Counted from the stretch's first letter, positions 7,966 to 17,105 are shown. The stretch is DNA of 64,000 bases from Chitinimonas arctica (GCF_007431345.1 NZ_CP041730.1:2542001-2606000), one strand, 5' to 3'. Translations and numbers: made by a program. Notes: a model not told the origin generated them from the letters alone.

Positions 7966-8454
7966 ATGGTTCAGATCGGCCTCGTAATGGGCAGCAATTC
8001 CGACTGGGAAGTCATGCAACATGCGGCCCAGCAGTTGAAGGCATTCGGCATCGCCTTTGAAGCGCGGGTGGTATCGGCGCACCGTACGCCGGACCTGCTG
8101 TTCGAGTATGGCGAGAGCGCCGAGGCGCGTGGCCTGAAGGCCATCATCGCCGGCGCGGGCGGCGCGGCCCATCTGCCGGGTATGCTGGCGGCGAAGACCA
8201 CCGTACCGGTGCTGGGCGTGCCCGTTCCCTCCAAATACCTGCGCGGCGAAGACTCGCTGCTCAGTATCGTGCAGATGCCCAAGGGTATTCCGGTCGCCAC
8301 CTTCGCCATCGGTGAAGCGGGCGCCGCCAATGCCGGCCTGTTCGCGGTGGCCTTGCTGGCCAACGAACTGCCCGAGTTGCGGGCGCGCCTCAATGCCTTC
8401 CGTGAAGCGCAGAAGAACACCGTGCTGGCCATGACCCTGCCGGAAGTCGAGTAA
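7966..8454 (+). CDS. purE: N5-carboxyaminoimidazole ribonucleotide mutase PurE
   Basis: PurE class I moves the carboxylate of N5-CAIR to C4, giving CAIR in purine synthesis. The 162-residue protein shows the substrate loop MGSNSDW, the catalytic-His motif SAHRTP, the GAGGAAHLPG loop and VPSKYLRGEDSLLSIVQMP. Length is standard for the octameric class I enzyme. A ribosome site (AGGGGAT) precedes the ATG. The gene is followed three bases later by purK, which makes its substrate, so the two are an operon. Confidence 0.97.
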   Translation: MVQIGLVMGSNSDWEVMQHAAQQLKAFGIAFEARVVSAHRTPDLLFEYGESAEARGLKAIIAGAGGAAHLPGMLAAKTTVPVLGVPVPSKYLRGEDSLLSIVQMPKGIPVATFAIGEAGAANAGLFAVALLANELPELRARLNAFREAQKNTVLAMTLPEVE

Positions 8455-8457
8455 GCC

Positions 8458-9606
8458 ATGTCCGCCAAGCAGCCTATCCTGCCGCCGGCCATGCTGGGCA
8501 TCCTCGGTGGCGGCCAGCTGGGGCGCATGTTTGCCATGGCGGCCAAGACCATGGGTTACCGCGTCACCGTGCTCGATCCGGATGCCGGTGCGCCGGCGGC
8601 CGATTTCGCCGATGTGCATCTCTGTGCGGCCTACAACGACCACGCTGCCTTGCGTGAGCTGGCCGAGACCTGCGCCGCCATCACCACCGAGTTCGAGAAC
8701 GTCAACGCCGAGTCGATGCGTTGGCTGGCGCAGCATGTGCCGGTCAGTCCATCCGGCGACTGCCTGGCCATCGCCCAGGACCGCATCCAGGAAAAAGCCT
8801 GGATACGCAAGGCAGGCCTGGCCACGGCCCCGTATCTGGCGCTGGATACCGTCGCGGACCTGAACCACGATCTGAGCCCCTACCTGCCCGGCATTCTGAA
8901 GACCGCGCGGCTGGGCTATGACGGCAAGGGCCAGGTTCGCGTGCAGACGGCCTCCGATGCGCGCGCCGCCTACGCCGACCTGGGCGGACAGCCTTGCGTG
9001 CTGGAGAAGATGCTGCCGCTGCGCTGCGAGGTGTCGGCCATCGTGACCCGCAGCAATGCCCATGAAGTCGCCGTATTCCCCTTGGCGGAGAACCGCCATC
9101 GCAACGGTATCCTGGATATCAGCATCGTACCGGCCCAATTGGCGCCGGCGCTGGCGGAAGAGGCGCAGCGGATGGCGGTGCGCCTGGCGGAGGCGCTCGA
9201 CTATATCGGCGTGCTGGCGGTGGAATTCTTCGTGCTGGAAGACGGTGCCGAAGTGGCCTTGGTGATCAACGAGATCGCGCCGCGTCCGCACAATTCCGGC
9301 CACTACACCATCGATGCCTGCGTCACCAGCCAGTACCAGCAGCAGGTGCGTGCCATGTGCGGCCTGCATCCCGGCGCGACCGGGCTGCTTAGCCCGGTGG
9401 TCATGGTCAATCTGCTCGGCGACAGCTGGCGGGCCGACGGTGGCGAACCCAACTGGGACGTGCTGATGCAAGCCCCCAATACCCATCTCCATCTTTACGG
9501 CAAAGCCGAAGCCCGGCCAGGCCGCAAGATGGGCCATTACTGCGTGCTGGCCGCGGATAGCGAAGCTGCATTGCAGCAGGCCGAAGCCATCAAGGACACG
9601 CTGTAA
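8458..9606 (+). CDS. purK: 5-(carboxyamino)imidazole ribonucleotide synthase PurK
   Basis: PurK uses ATP and bicarbonate to carboxylate AIR to N5-CAIR. The 382-residue ATP-grasp protein begins with the GILGGGQLGRMFAMAA nucleotide fold, has the LKTARLGYDGKGQ loop, and the C-terminal metal and substrate motif INEIAPRPHNSGHYTIDAC. It lies three bases after purE and about 50 bases before purC, so purE-purK-purC form a purine run. No abnormality is seen. Confidence 0.97.
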   Translation: MSAKQPILPPAMLGILGGGQLGRMFAMAAKTMGYRVTVLDPDAGAPAADFADVHLCAAYNDHAALRELAETCAAITTEFENVNAESMRWLAQHVPVSPSGDCLAIAQDRIQEKAWIRKAGLATAPYLALDTVADLNHDLSPYLPGILKTARLGYDGKGQVRVQTASDARAAYADLGGQPCVLEKMLPLRCEVSAIVTRSNAHEVAVFPLAENRHRNGILDISIVPAQLAPALAEEAQRMAVRLAEALDYIGVLAVEFFVLEDGAEVALVINEIAPRPHNSGHYTIDACVTSQYQQQVRAMCGLHPGATGLLSPVVMVNLLGDSWRADGGEPNWDVLMQAPNTHLHLYGKAEARPGRKMGHYCVLAADSEAALQQAEAIKDTL

Positions 9607-9655
9607 GCGCCGTACCGCCCGCCGGTACGGCTGTCCGACCCACAGGAACTCCATC

Positions 9656-10534
9656 ATGAACGGCCTTACCAGTACCAACCTGAGCAGCCTGAAGAAAATC
9701 TACAGCGGCAAGGTGCGCGACCTGTACGAGATCGACGACCGGCGCATGCTGATGATCGCCACCGATCGCCTGTCGGCCTTCGATGTCATCCTGGCCGAGC
9801 CGATTCCGGCCAAGGGCAAGATCCTGACCGCCATCTCCAATTTCTGGTTCGACAAATTGCGTGACCTGGTGCCCAGCCATTTCACCGGCGACCAGCCCGA
9901 GGATGTCGTGTCCGCCGCCGATCTGCCCCAGGTGGAAGGCCGCGCGGTCGTGGTGAAGCGGCTCAAGCCGGTACCGGTGGAAGCCATCGTGCGCGGCTAT
10001 CTGGCCGGTTCGGGCTGGAAGGACTATCAGGCCACCGGCACTATCTGCGGCATGCCTTTGCCCGCCGGGTTGGTGGAGGCCGCCAAGCTGCCGGCGCCCA
10101 TCTTTACGCCATCGACCAAGGCCGCCCTGGGCGACCATGACGAGAACGTCAATTTCGACCAGCTGGTCGAGCAGATCGGCGCCGACCTGGCCGGCCAGGT
10201 GCGCGATACTTCGATCAAGCTCTACCTGGCCGCCAGCGAATACGCCGCCACCCGCGGCATCATCATCGCCGATACCAAGTTCGAGTTCGGCCTGGACGAA
10301 AATGGCACGCTGACACTGATGGACGAGGCCTTGACGCCCGATTCCAGCCGTTTCTGGCCAGCCGACCAATATGTCACCGGCAGCAATCCACCCAGCTACG
10401 ACAAGCAATTCGTCCGTGATTGGCTGGAAAGCACCGGCTGGAACAAGCAGCCGCCGGCACCGGCACTGCCGGCTGAAGTGGGTGAGAAGACCGCCGCCAA
10501 ATACCGCGAAGCGCTGGAACGCCTGACCGGCTAA
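9656..10534 (+). CDS. purC: SAICAR synthase PurC
   Basis: The enzyme joins aspartate to CAIR with ATP. The 292-residue length is that of the longer betaproteobacterial and yeast-like PurC. Signature stretches are YSGKVRDLYEI at the start, the TDRLSAFDVIL segment, VEAIVRGYLAGSGWKDY, and the IIADTKFEFGL and DEALTPDSSRFWP motifs near the active site. It follows purK after a 49-base gap with its own ribosome site (CAGGAAC), and may be read from the same promoter. Confidence 0.97.
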   Translation: MNGLTSTNLSSLKKIYSGKVRDLYEIDDRRMLMIATDRLSAFDVILAEPIPAKGKILTAISNFWFDKLRDLVPSHFTGDQPEDVVSAADLPQVEGRAVVVKRLKPVPVEAIVRGYLAGSGWKDYQATGTICGMPLPAGLVEAAKLPAPIFTPSTKAALGDHDENVNFDQLVEQIGADLAGQVRDTSIKLYLAASEYAATRGIIIADTKFEFGLDENGTLTLMDEALTPDSSRFWPADQYVTGSNPPSYDKQFVRDWLESTGWNKQPPAPALPAEVGEKTAAKYREALERLTG

Positions 10535-10631
10535 GGGCTCCCGCAACTACTCATTGAAGCCCCTTGGGTGCCGGCCGTTTCAAGGTCTATTCTTTCCTGC
10601 GACAGGTCAGAAATCGAAACGGCAGGCATAT

Positions 10632-12002
10632 ATGGTCTTCGGGCTATTCAAACGGCTGTTCGGCGGCGATAGCGAGCCGCCCCCCCCGGCACCGGCCCAT
10701 AGCACGACGGTACAACCCTTGCCGAATACCCTGGCGCCCGCGCCGGGGCAGGCGGGCTTTGTGGCCGGCGCGCCGGTCGATACCATGTTGCAGCGCGAGA
10801 TCGTGCTCGACCGCGACTTGAAAGTGGTGGGCTATGACTTTCGCCTACGCGATAGCGTGCTCAAACGCAAGGACAAGATGGCGCATTCGGTGTGGCGCCT
10901 CTACGACGAAGTCCTGCTGCGCAATTTCCTGGCCGAGGAATCCACCAAGGCCTTTGGCCAGAAGCGTATCTTTCTCGATGTCTCGGTCTGGGCGCTGGAA
11001 AGCATCCTGCTGGAAAAGCTGCCGCGCGGCCGCTTCGTGCTGATGCTGCGCTACGACGCCGAGTTTTTCCGCGATGCCCTGGTCCATATCGATTTGCTGC
11101 AAGGCCTGAAGGACCATGGCTTTCAGCTCGGCTTCGACAATTTCCCCCTCGAAGCGGAGCTGATCCCGCTGTTCCCGCTGGCCGATTATCACAAGCTGTC
11201 GGTGACCGATAAGGATGTCACCGAACTGTCCAAGGTAGTGTCCGCCACCGCGAATGCGGCGCCCGATGCGGAAATCCTGGTGGGCGATATCCATTTCTTC
11301 GAAGAATTGCAGGTGTGCCGCCAGCTGCAGGTGCATTACCTGCAAGGCAGCTATCTGCGCCGCAAGGAGCTGTCGGAGGCGGATGCGGTGGACGCCAGCT
11401 ATCTGCGGCTGCTGGAAGTGCTCAATCTGGTGCGTACCGAAGCCGAGCCGCCAGTGATCGCCAATGCCATCAAATACGACCCCATGCTCAGCTTCAAGCT
11501 GCTGCGCTATGTGAACTCACCCGGTGCCGGGATGCTCGCCAAGGTGGAGACCCTGGACCGGGCGCTGATCGTGCTGGGCCATAAGCAGTTGTACCGCTGG
11601 CTTACGCTGCTGCTATTCAGTCATGAACGGCAGGAGGGCGACCACAACCTGATGCTGGAAACCGCCCTGATCCGCGGCCGTATCATGGAAACGCTGGGCG
11701 CGCGGCAATTCAAGCGCGAGGAACAGGACCAGCTGTTCACCACCGGGATGTTTTCCATGTTGGATGCACTGCTGCGGCAGCCCATGGAAAAGATTCTGGA
11801 AAAGCTCAACTTGCCGGATGAAATCAACCAGGCGCTGCTGACCCAGGGCGGGCGTTACGGCCCACTCTTGAATCTGGCGCTGGGCTGCGAGGACGGCGAT
11901 CTTCCCGAAGATCCCGCGCTGTTCACTGCGGCCGGCGTCAATAAGAGCGATGCCAATCGCGCTCAGATCGAAGCTTTACTGTGGGTGGAAGAGGTGGTTT
12001 AA
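10632..12002 (+). CDS. EAL- and HDOD-domain signalling protein (YuxH type)
   Basis: The 456-residue protein starts with a basic FGLFKRLFGG segment and a Pro/Ala-rich linker. A degenerate EAL domain follows (about residues 50-250; MLQREIVLDRDLKVVGYDF), lacking the EAL triad and metal ligands, so c-di-GMP hydrolysis is unlikely. The C-terminal half is an HDOD domain (KYDPMLSFKLLRYVNSP, ALIVLGHKQLYRWLTLLL). This architecture is typical of the YuxH family, which acts as non-catalytic c-di-GMP-related or stress-signalling scaffolds. The ATG at 10632 is preferred to an upstream in-frame TTG at 10554. It follows purC without an obvious functional link. Confidence 0.85.
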   Translation: MVFGLFKRLFGGDSEPPPPAPAHSTTVQPLPNTLAPAPGQAGFVAGAPVDTMLQREIVLDRDLKVVGYDFRLRDSVLKRKDKMAHSVWRLYDEVLLRNFLAEESTKAFGQKRIFLDVSVWALESILLEKLPRGRFVLMLRYDAEFFRDALVHIDLLQGLKDHGFQLGFDNFPLEAELIPLFPLADYHKLSVTDKDVTELSKVVSATANAAPDAEILVGDIHFFEELQVCRQLQVHYLQGSYLRRKELSEADAVDASYLRLLEVLNLVRTEAEPPVIANAIKYDPMLSFKLLRYVNSPGAGMLAKVETLDRALIVLGHKQLYRWLTLLLFSHERQEGDHNLMLETALIRGRIMETLGARQFKREEQDQLFTTGMFSMLDALLRQPMEKILEKLNLPDEINQALLTQGGRYGPLLNLALGCEDGDLPEDPALFTAAGVNKSDANRAQIEALLWVEEVV

Positions 12003-12138
12003 CCGGAAAAGCCGTGGGACGTTGCTTGGGACTTGCGTGGGCGGCGCAAACGGACCCTGCTCGGATTTGCCACTGCCATTGGTGACGGTTTTTTGCCAGT
12101 TGGTGGGAATCTCTCTTGCAAAGACAGGTCTTTTGAAG

Positions 12139-12717
12139 ATGTCCAAGCAAGCGGAGACAAAAGTGGGTCAAGGTCATCGCGGTCCTAGTGCGCGCTATGC
12201 GGAAGCTCGACATGCTGCTTACCATGACGCACAGCGTGAGTTTCAAGCGGCCCTCGGTGCGGATATTCGTCTGACACTCATTTCGGCCGAGGCACTTCGC
12301 CAAGCTGCCAGTTGGAGCAGTACTTGCTCTTCTACGAAGGCTGTCTATCTGCCCGGCTGGAACAGGGAGGTCGAGTTACGGAAATTCCGTCGGCGACCGC
12401 GCCGCGTAGAAGTCGCTATTTGGTATGGTGAGGCGCTACTTTGTGGAATAGCTCTTGGCCGTATTAGCGATCGTCGTGTCGTTGCGACTATTCATTTTCT
12501 TCAAGGCAACCCTCTCGCCGATAACCCCATTTCCGGCAAGGTCGGTGCGTTAGCTACCCGTTTTTTGGAAATCTATGCATTAGAGTTGGGTTGCACGTAT
12601 ATCTCGATCGAGCACCCGGTACCTGAATTGATCGAATATTACGAGAATCTCGGCTTTACAAATCGTGTCGTTCGGGGACGTAGAGTGATACGTCTGACCA
12701 AGCTGCTTGATCGGTAG
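12139..12717 (+). CDS. GNAT-like acyltransferase fold protein, uncharacterised
   Basis: The product (192 residues) is not a family I can name. Its C-terminal part runs like the end of a GNAT N-acetyltransferase: a helix (GALATRFLEIYALELGCTY), the ISIEHPVPELIEYYENLGFT segment typical of the acceptor-side strand and Y-x-N-LGF turn, then a basic tail. The N-terminal third is Ala/Arg-rich and helical. The acetyl-CoA pyrophosphate loop (QxxGxG/A) is not obvious. Base composition is clearly lower in G+C than the flanks, as is the small gene that follows, suggesting recent acquisition. ATG 12139 was chosen because the upstream extension is unlike a protein. Confidence 0.5.
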   Translation: MSKQAETKVGQGHRGPSARYAEARHAAYHDAQREFQAALGADIRLTLISAEALRQAASWSSTCSSTKAVYLPGWNREVELRKFRRRPRRVEVAIWYGEALLCGIALGRISDRRVVATIHFLQGNPLADNPISGKVGALATRFLEIYALELGCTYISIEHPVPELIEYYENLGFTNRVVRGRRVIRLTKLLDR

Positions 12718-12755
12718 TGTCTGATATGTTATGTTTAAAAATCATGGAGTTAAGT

Positions 12756-12956
12756 ATGAAAAAAATCACTGGAAAATTCTGTGGTCCTTACAGCGGTGGC
12801 CATAAGCAGGGGATCGAAAAATCCTCGAGTACCCATGTACGGGTTAAGGAATATATGGAGCAGACAAATGGTCGCTTCTTGGAATCGTTGTCTATCGATG
12901 CCCCTTATGTAGCAGCAGGCGTGATGGCTGGGTCGCTCAAGAAAAAATCTGCGTAA
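12756..12956 (+). CDS. Small basic peptide of unknown function
   Basis: The 66-residue product opens MKKITGKFCGPYSGGHKQG, continues with a Ser/Thr patch and a helical middle (VRVKEYMEQTNGRFLESL), and ends AAGVMAGSLKKKSA. A good ribosome site (TGGAGTTAAGT) precedes the ATG at 12756, which supports translation. It lies 38 bases after the GNAT-like gene on the same strand and shares its low G+C, so the two are probably one transcript. No signal peptide or known motif is seen. It could be a modified peptide, an antitoxin or a modulator of its neighbour; none of these is shown by sequence. Confidence 0.5.
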   Translation: MKKITGKFCGPYSGGHKQGIEKSSSTHVRVKEYMEQTNGRFLESLSIDAPYVAAGVMAGSLKKKSA

Positions 12957-12974
12957 GCGCTACGCTTTTCCTGG

Positions 12975-13922
12975 TCACGCGCGATTGAAGACATACACCG
13001 CCGCACCCAGCTCAGGGGGTAGGACCAGGCGGCTCAACTCGGTGGATTCGCTCAAGCTGAAACCGGTCTGCGCAAGATAATCCGCCCAGTTGCCGGTAAT
13101 GAACTGCGACCTGCTCCCGATCACGATATAGGTCTGCACGCTACGTGTCCTGAACACCTGCCGCTCGAAGGGATTGTTGGCGGGGGGCCAGGAGCAGAGC
13201 ACCACGGCGGGTGCGCCTAGCTTGAGCGCGTCGCGGGCATCCATGCGGCTGACGGCCTGCGAGCCGGCAGCCTCTCCCCAACTGCCGTCGTCGCTGGCCT
13301 GGATGGCCACCCCGCGTTCGCTCAGAAAGCGGCTCAAGGTGCCGTCGCCGGCCGCAATCTCGATGCAGGGCCGGCCCGCTATCAATCTGACCAGCTCGTC
13401 GATCAGCCGCGCCGAGTAGAAGCAATAGATGCCGCGCTTTTCCACCAAGGGAATCAGTCGGCGCTTCTGCCAGACCAAGGGCCACAAAAGTCGGAACCAG
13501 AACAGCGAGACGGGCTTGCGTTGCAGGTCCCGCTCGAACAGCAGTTTCTGCGCGATCAAACCATTGAACAGATTGAAACGGACCTTGCCCTTGCGCACGC
13601 CGGTGGCGGCGGAAAAGGCGAATTGGCGCACCGCCAGTTCGGTCATCGTCTGCCGGACCTGTTGCTGGACAAAGGCTTCGAAGGCCCGGCCTTGCCGCTC
13701 CCCGCTGAGAAAGGCATCGCCCGGACGCAGGCGGCGGCCCGCCCGCTCGGCCAATGCCTTCAGTTCGCTGGCCTGGCGGCGTGCGAACACGCTGGCCAGT
13801 TCATCGCGCACCGCCAGCCATTCCGCCGGGTAGGCTTGGCACAAAGCCGTCAGACCGGGCCGGGTCTGTAGCCAGGACCAGGTCTGCTCGGGCGTGCGTG
13901 CCCTCTCGGCGGTTGGCTTCAA
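12975..13922 (-). CDS. Class I SAM methyltransferase-like protein
   Basis: The 315-residue protein has a helical N-terminal half and a C-terminal Rossmann-like region with motif I written CIEIAAGDGTLSRFL, followed by an acidic residue after strand 2 (AIQASDDGSWG) and PAVVLCSWPPANNPF at the motif IV position. These suggest a SAM-binding fold, with Pro-Pro where catalytic N-methyltransferases have (N/D)PPY. The start is a TTG whose last bases overlap the hemL stop (TTGA at 13919-13922), so it is probably translated by coupling. The substrate is unknown; it may be a non-catalytic relative. Confidence 0.6.
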   Translation of the reverse strand: MKPTAERARTPEQTWSWLQTRPGLTALCQAYPAEWLAVRDELASVFARRQASELKALAERAGRRLRPGDAFLSGERQGRAFEAFVQQQVRQTMTELAVRQFAFSAATGVRKGKVRFNLFNGLIAQKLLFERDLQRKPVSLFWFRLLWPLVWQKRRLIPLVEKRGIYCFYSARLIDELVRLIAGRPCIEIAAGDGTLSRFLSERGVAIQASDDGSWGEAAGSQAVSRMDARDALKLGAPAVVLCSWPPANNPFERQVFRTRSVQTYIVIGSRSQFITGNWADYLAQTGFSLSESTELSRLVLPPELGAAVYVFNRA

Positions 13923-15196
13923 AGCCGCGAGAAGACCCGTGCGGCGGCGGCCAGGGTGTCCGCGATATCGGCATCGCTGTGGGCGGCCGAAACAAAGCCG
14001 GCTTCATACAGGGCGGGCGCCAGATAGACCCCTTCTTCCAGCAGGCCGTGGAAGAAGGCATTGAAGCGCGGCTTGTCGCTGGCCATCACCTCGGCATAGC
14101 TTTGGGGGGCCTGGGCGGTGAAGTAGGCGCCGAACATGCCGCCGACCGCATCGGCGGAAAAGGTCTGCCCGGCGGCCCGGCCGGCGGCCTGCAAACCTTC
14201 GGCCAGTCTCAGGGTCTTGGCGCTCAGCGAGTCGAAAAAGCCCGGCGCGGAGATCAGCTTGAGGGTGGCCAGGCCGGCGGCGACCGCGACCGGATTGCCG
14301 GACAAGGTGCCGGCTTGGTAGACCGGTCCCAGCGGAGCGATCTTGGCCATCACATCGGCGCGGCCGCCGAAGGCCGCCAGCGGCATGCCGCCGCCGATCA
14401 CCTTGCCCAGGGTGGTCAGGTCCGGCGTGATGCCGTGCAAGCCTTGGGCGCAGCCCAGGCCCACGCGGAAGCCGGTCATCACCTCGTCATAGATCAGCAA
14501 GGCGCCATGCTGCTCGGTCAGGCGGCGCATGGCGGCCACGAATTCGGCCGATGGCCGCACCAGGTTCATATTGCCGCAGAACGGCTCGACGATGATGGCG
14601 GCGATCTGGTCCCCTTGGGCGGCGAACACCGCTTCCAGCTGGGCGACATCGTTGTAGCTGAGTACAACCGTGTGTTCCGCCACTGCGGCCGGAACACCGG
14701 CGCTGGAAGGGTTGCCGAAGGTCAACAGGCCGGAGCCGGCCTTGACCAGCAGGCTGTCGGAATGGCCGTGGTAGCAGCCTTCGAACTTGATCAGCTTGTC
14801 ACGGCCGGTAAAGCCCCGCGCCAAGCGGATCGCGCTCATGGTGGCCTCGGTGCCGCTGGAGACCAGCCGCACCTGCTGCATGGACGGCAGCATATGGCAG
14901 AGCAGGTCGGCCAGGTCGATCTCGGCTTCGGTCGGGGCGCCGAAGCTCATTCCCTTGGCGGCCGCCTCCTGTACCGCCGCGACCACCTCGGGGTGGCTGT
15001 GGCCCAGGATCAACGGGCCCCACGATCCGACATAGTCGATATAGCGTTTGTCGTCCGCATCCCAGACATAGGCGCCGGCGCCCCGGGCGAAGAAGCGTGG
15101 CGTGCCGCCTACTGCGCCGAACGCCCGCACGGGCGAGTTCACGCCACCGGGGATATGGCGCTGGGCGCGTTGGAAAAGTTGTTCGTTCTTGGTCAT
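13919..15196 (-). CDS. hemL: Glutamate-1-semialdehyde 2,1-aminomutase
   Basis: HemL converts glutamate-1-semialdehyde to 5-aminolevulinate in the C5 haem pathway. The 425-residue PLP enzyme begins NEQLFQRAQRHIPGGVNSP, has VSSGTEATMSAIRLARG, the YDEVMTGFRVG aspartate motif, and the Schiff-base Lys in TTLGKVIGGGMPLAAFGG. Length is standard. An upstream in-frame extension to 15304 lacks homology, so the ATG at 15196 is used. HemJ lies in the same strand block, and thiD/thiE lie a few kilobases away as in many betaproteobacteria. Confidence 0.96.
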   Translation of the reverse strand: MTKNEQLFQRAQRHIPGGVNSPVRAFGAVGGTPRFFARGAGAYVWDADDKRYIDYVGSWGPLILGHSHPEVVAAVQEAAAKGMSFGAPTEAEIDLADLLCHMLPSMQQVRLVSSGTEATMSAIRLARGFTGRDKLIKFEGCYHGHSDSLLVKAGSGLLTFGNPSSAGVPAAVAEHTVVLSYNDVAQLEAVFAAQGDQIAAIIVEPFCGNMNLVRPSAEFVAAMRRLTEQHGALLIYDEVMTGFRVGLGCAQGLHGITPDLTTLGKVIGGGMPLAAFGGRADVMAKIAPLGPVYQAGTLSGNPVAVAAGLATLKLISAPGFFDSLSAKTLRLAEGLQAAGRAAGQTFSADAVGGMFGAYFTAQAPQSYAEVMASDKPRFNAFFHGLLEEGVYLAPALYEAGFVSAAHSDADIADTLAAAARVFSRL

Positions 15197-15293
15197 GGTG
15201 ATTCCAGTCGATTTGGCGGAAGGCCGGCCGGCAGGCCCGCGATGGGTCCCGGCCGCCGTGCGTTCATGGGCGGGTATGCGGGCGATCAGCGGG

Positions 15294-15773
15294 CTATCGG
15301 ACATCGTCGCGACCCCAGTTGGGCCAAGGGTGCTGGCTCAGATAGGAATTGGTATAGCGCGGGTCGTGGGTCACTTCCTCGCCCAGCCATGCGGGCGCCG
15401 TGTAGGCCTCGGCCTCGTCGCTCAACTCGACCTCGGCCAATAGCAGCCCCTCGTTCTGGCCGAAGAACTCGTCGATTTCCCAAAGATGCGGGCCCAATTG
15501 GATGCGATAGCGTTTCTTTTCCACCAGCATGGGGCACATGGCGGCCAGGATGGTCTCGGCATCGGCCAGCGGGATCGGGTATTCGAATTCGTGCCGCGAT
15601 ACCGCGCTGATATGCGACTTCAAGGTCAGCCAGGCCTGGTCCCCCTTGACCCGCACCCTGACCGTGCGCGCCGGCTCCACCGACAGATAGCCTTGCTTGA
15701 GCCATTCTCCCTGCACCAAGTCGCGCCACTGCTCGTTTTTCAGATGAAAACGCCGTTCAATTTCTTTTGCCAT
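15294..15773 (-). CDS. CYTH-domain protein (triphosphate tunnel metalloenzyme)
   Basis: The 159-residue protein starts KEIERRFHL, the ExExR/K signature of the CYTH superfamily. It continues with alternating charged strands typical of the tunnel: RTVRVRVKGDQAWLTLKS, EFEYPIPLADAE, KKRYRIQLG, WEIDEFFGQNEGLLLAEVEL. Bacterial members hydrolyse tripolyphosphate or nucleoside triphosphates with Mg/Mn; adenylate cyclase activity is known in a minority. The ATG at 15773 places the motif at residue 3, as usual. Position between hemJ and hemL gives no functional hint. Confidence 0.87.
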   Translation of the reverse strand: MAKEIERRFHLKNEQWRDLVQGEWLKQGYLSVEPARTVRVRVKGDQAWLTLKSHISAVSRHEFEYPIPLADAETILAAMCPMLVEKKRYRIQLGPHLWEIDEFFGQNEGLLLAEVELSDEAEAYTAPAWLGEEVTHDPRYTNSYLSQHPWPNWGRDDVR

Positions 15774-15815
15774 GCTTTTGCTACCTTCGAATTGTCGCGG
15801 TGGGACGGGCACCGG

Positions 15816-16226
15816 TCAGAATGGTTTTACCACCACCAGGATCACGATCCCCAGCATCAGCAGTGCGGGCACTTCATTGAAGAAGCGGAACCAGGTATGG
15901 CTGCGCTGATTGTTGCCGGCGGCAAAATCACGCACGAGCTTGCCGCATACGCCTTGGTAGGCCAGCAGCATCACTACCAGGCCCAGCTTGGCATGCAGCC
16001 AATGGCCATATACCCCCCAGCCCAGCCACAGCCAAAGCCCCAGGGCGATCGCCATATGGCTGAGCCCCTTGGTGAAACGGAGCAGCTTGCGCTCCATCAA
16101 GGCCAGTTGCAGCCGGGCCGCTTCGTCCGTCGCCATGGCATGGTTGACGAACAAGCGCGGCAGATAAAGCAGGCCGGCCATCCAGCTGATGACGAAAACG
16201 ATATGGAACGCTTTGACCCAGAGCAT
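15816..16226 (-). CDS. hemJ: Protoporphyrinogen IX oxidase HemJ
   Basis: HemJ oxidises protoporphyrinogen IX in the inner membrane. The 136-residue protein opens MLWVKAFHIVFVISWMAG with the conserved His, then LYLPRLFVNHA, a WLWLGWGVYGHWLHAKLGLV segment holding a conserved His and Lys, and NEVPALLMLGIVILVVVKPF. Four membrane helices are visible. The start at 16226 is chosen because GGGAAG lies five bases before it; the longer frame from 16250 has no ribosome site. It belongs to the haem-related minus-strand group with hemL. Confidence 0.87.
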   Translation of the reverse strand: MLWVKAFHIVFVISWMAGLLYLPRLFVNHAMATDEAARLQLALMERKLLRFTKGLSHMAIALGLWLWLGWGVYGHWLHAKLGLVVMLLAYQGVCGKLVRDFAAGNNQRSHTWFRFFNEVPALLMLGIVILVVVKPF

Positions 16227-16274
16227 ATTGCTTCCCGATTGAGTACGCATGGGCCGGCGGGGCCGGCCGGTTGA

Positions 16275-17105
16275 TCAACCCTTTTTACGGGTGCCTTCGT
16301 AGATCGGCATCACCTTGGGCATCAAGCCTTGCAGGTCGTTGATGCGAGTCTGGTTGGAGGGGTGGGTGGACAGGAACTGTGGCGGCTGCCCCTGGCTGGC
16401 GGCGTTCATTTTTTCCCACAGCCTGACGGCGGCGCGCGGGTCGTACCCGGCGCGGGCGGACAGCTCCAGGCCCATGGCATCGGCCTCGGATTCGTGGCCT
16501 CGGCTGTGCGGCAGGCTATAGGCGACTTCGGTGACCTGGTTGGCCAGACCCATGTACTGGTCGTACTTGCCCTTGGTCAGGGCCGATACCAGCTGGCTGC
16601 CCATCTGCTTGGCATAGGCTTGGCTCATGCGCTCGCGGCCGTGTTCGCGCAGGGCATGGGCCATTTCATGGCCCATGATGGCGGCGATCTCGTCGTCAGT
16701 GAGTTTGAGCTTGTCGATGATGCCGGTAAAAAACATGATCTTGCCGCCCGGTGCGCAGTAGGCGTTCAGTTCCGGACTGTCTTCCACGTTGACTTCCCAT
16801 TGCCATGCCAGCGCATCCTTGCGGAACACGCCTACCTGCGGGATCAACTTGTTGGCGATGGCGCGTACCCGCTTGGTCGCTTTGGCATCGTTGTTCAGCT
16901 TGCCTTGCTTGCTGGCCTGGGACAGCGAATTGGCATAGGACTGCGCCGACATCTGGTTGACCTGCTCGTTCGACAGCAAGGTGAACATGGCTTGTTTGCG
17001 CTCGACGCCGACGGCGCCGGCTTCGGTGGTTTTAACCTGCTGGCAGGCCGGTAGCAGCGCGGTGGCCAGCAAAAGCGGGATGAAGCGGGATAAGGATTTT
17101 TTCAT
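16275..17105 (-). CDS. M48-family metalloprotease lipoprotein
   Basis: The 276-residue protein has a lipoprotein signal (LLATALLPAC, lipidated Cys21) and a zinc protease domain with HEMAH at residues 146-150 and the third ligand in SRGHESEADAMGLE. This layout is that of outer-membrane LoiP/YcaL-type M48 proteases, which degrade misfolded envelope proteins. A C-terminal THPSNQTRINDL segment closes the domain, as in the family. Upstream sequence to 17249 is open but unlike a protein, so the ATG at 17105 is used. Confidence 0.88.
   Translation of the reverse strand: MKKSLSRFIPLLLATALLPACQQVKTTEAGAVGVERKQAMFTLLSNEQVNQMSAQSYANSLSQASKQGKLNNDAKATKRVRAIANKLIPQVGVFRKDALAWQWEVNVEDSPELNAYCAPGGKIMFFTGIIDKLKLTDDEIAAIMGHEMAHALREHGRERMSQAYAKQMGSQLVSALTKGKYDQYMGLANQVTEVAYSLPHSRGHESEADAMGLELSARAGYDPRAAVRLWEKMNAASQGQPPQFLSTHPSNQTRINDLQGLMPKVMPIYEGTRKKG

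Noticed and set aside
7771..9678. 635-codon open frame on the minus strand
   Set aside because: It is antisense to purE and purK, His/Gly/Arg-rich, and produced by GC-biased third positions; the sense strand has intact conserved enzymes.
13754..15610. 618-codon plus-strand open frame
   Set aside because: It is the complement of hemL and flanking minus-strand genes, with no domain likeness.
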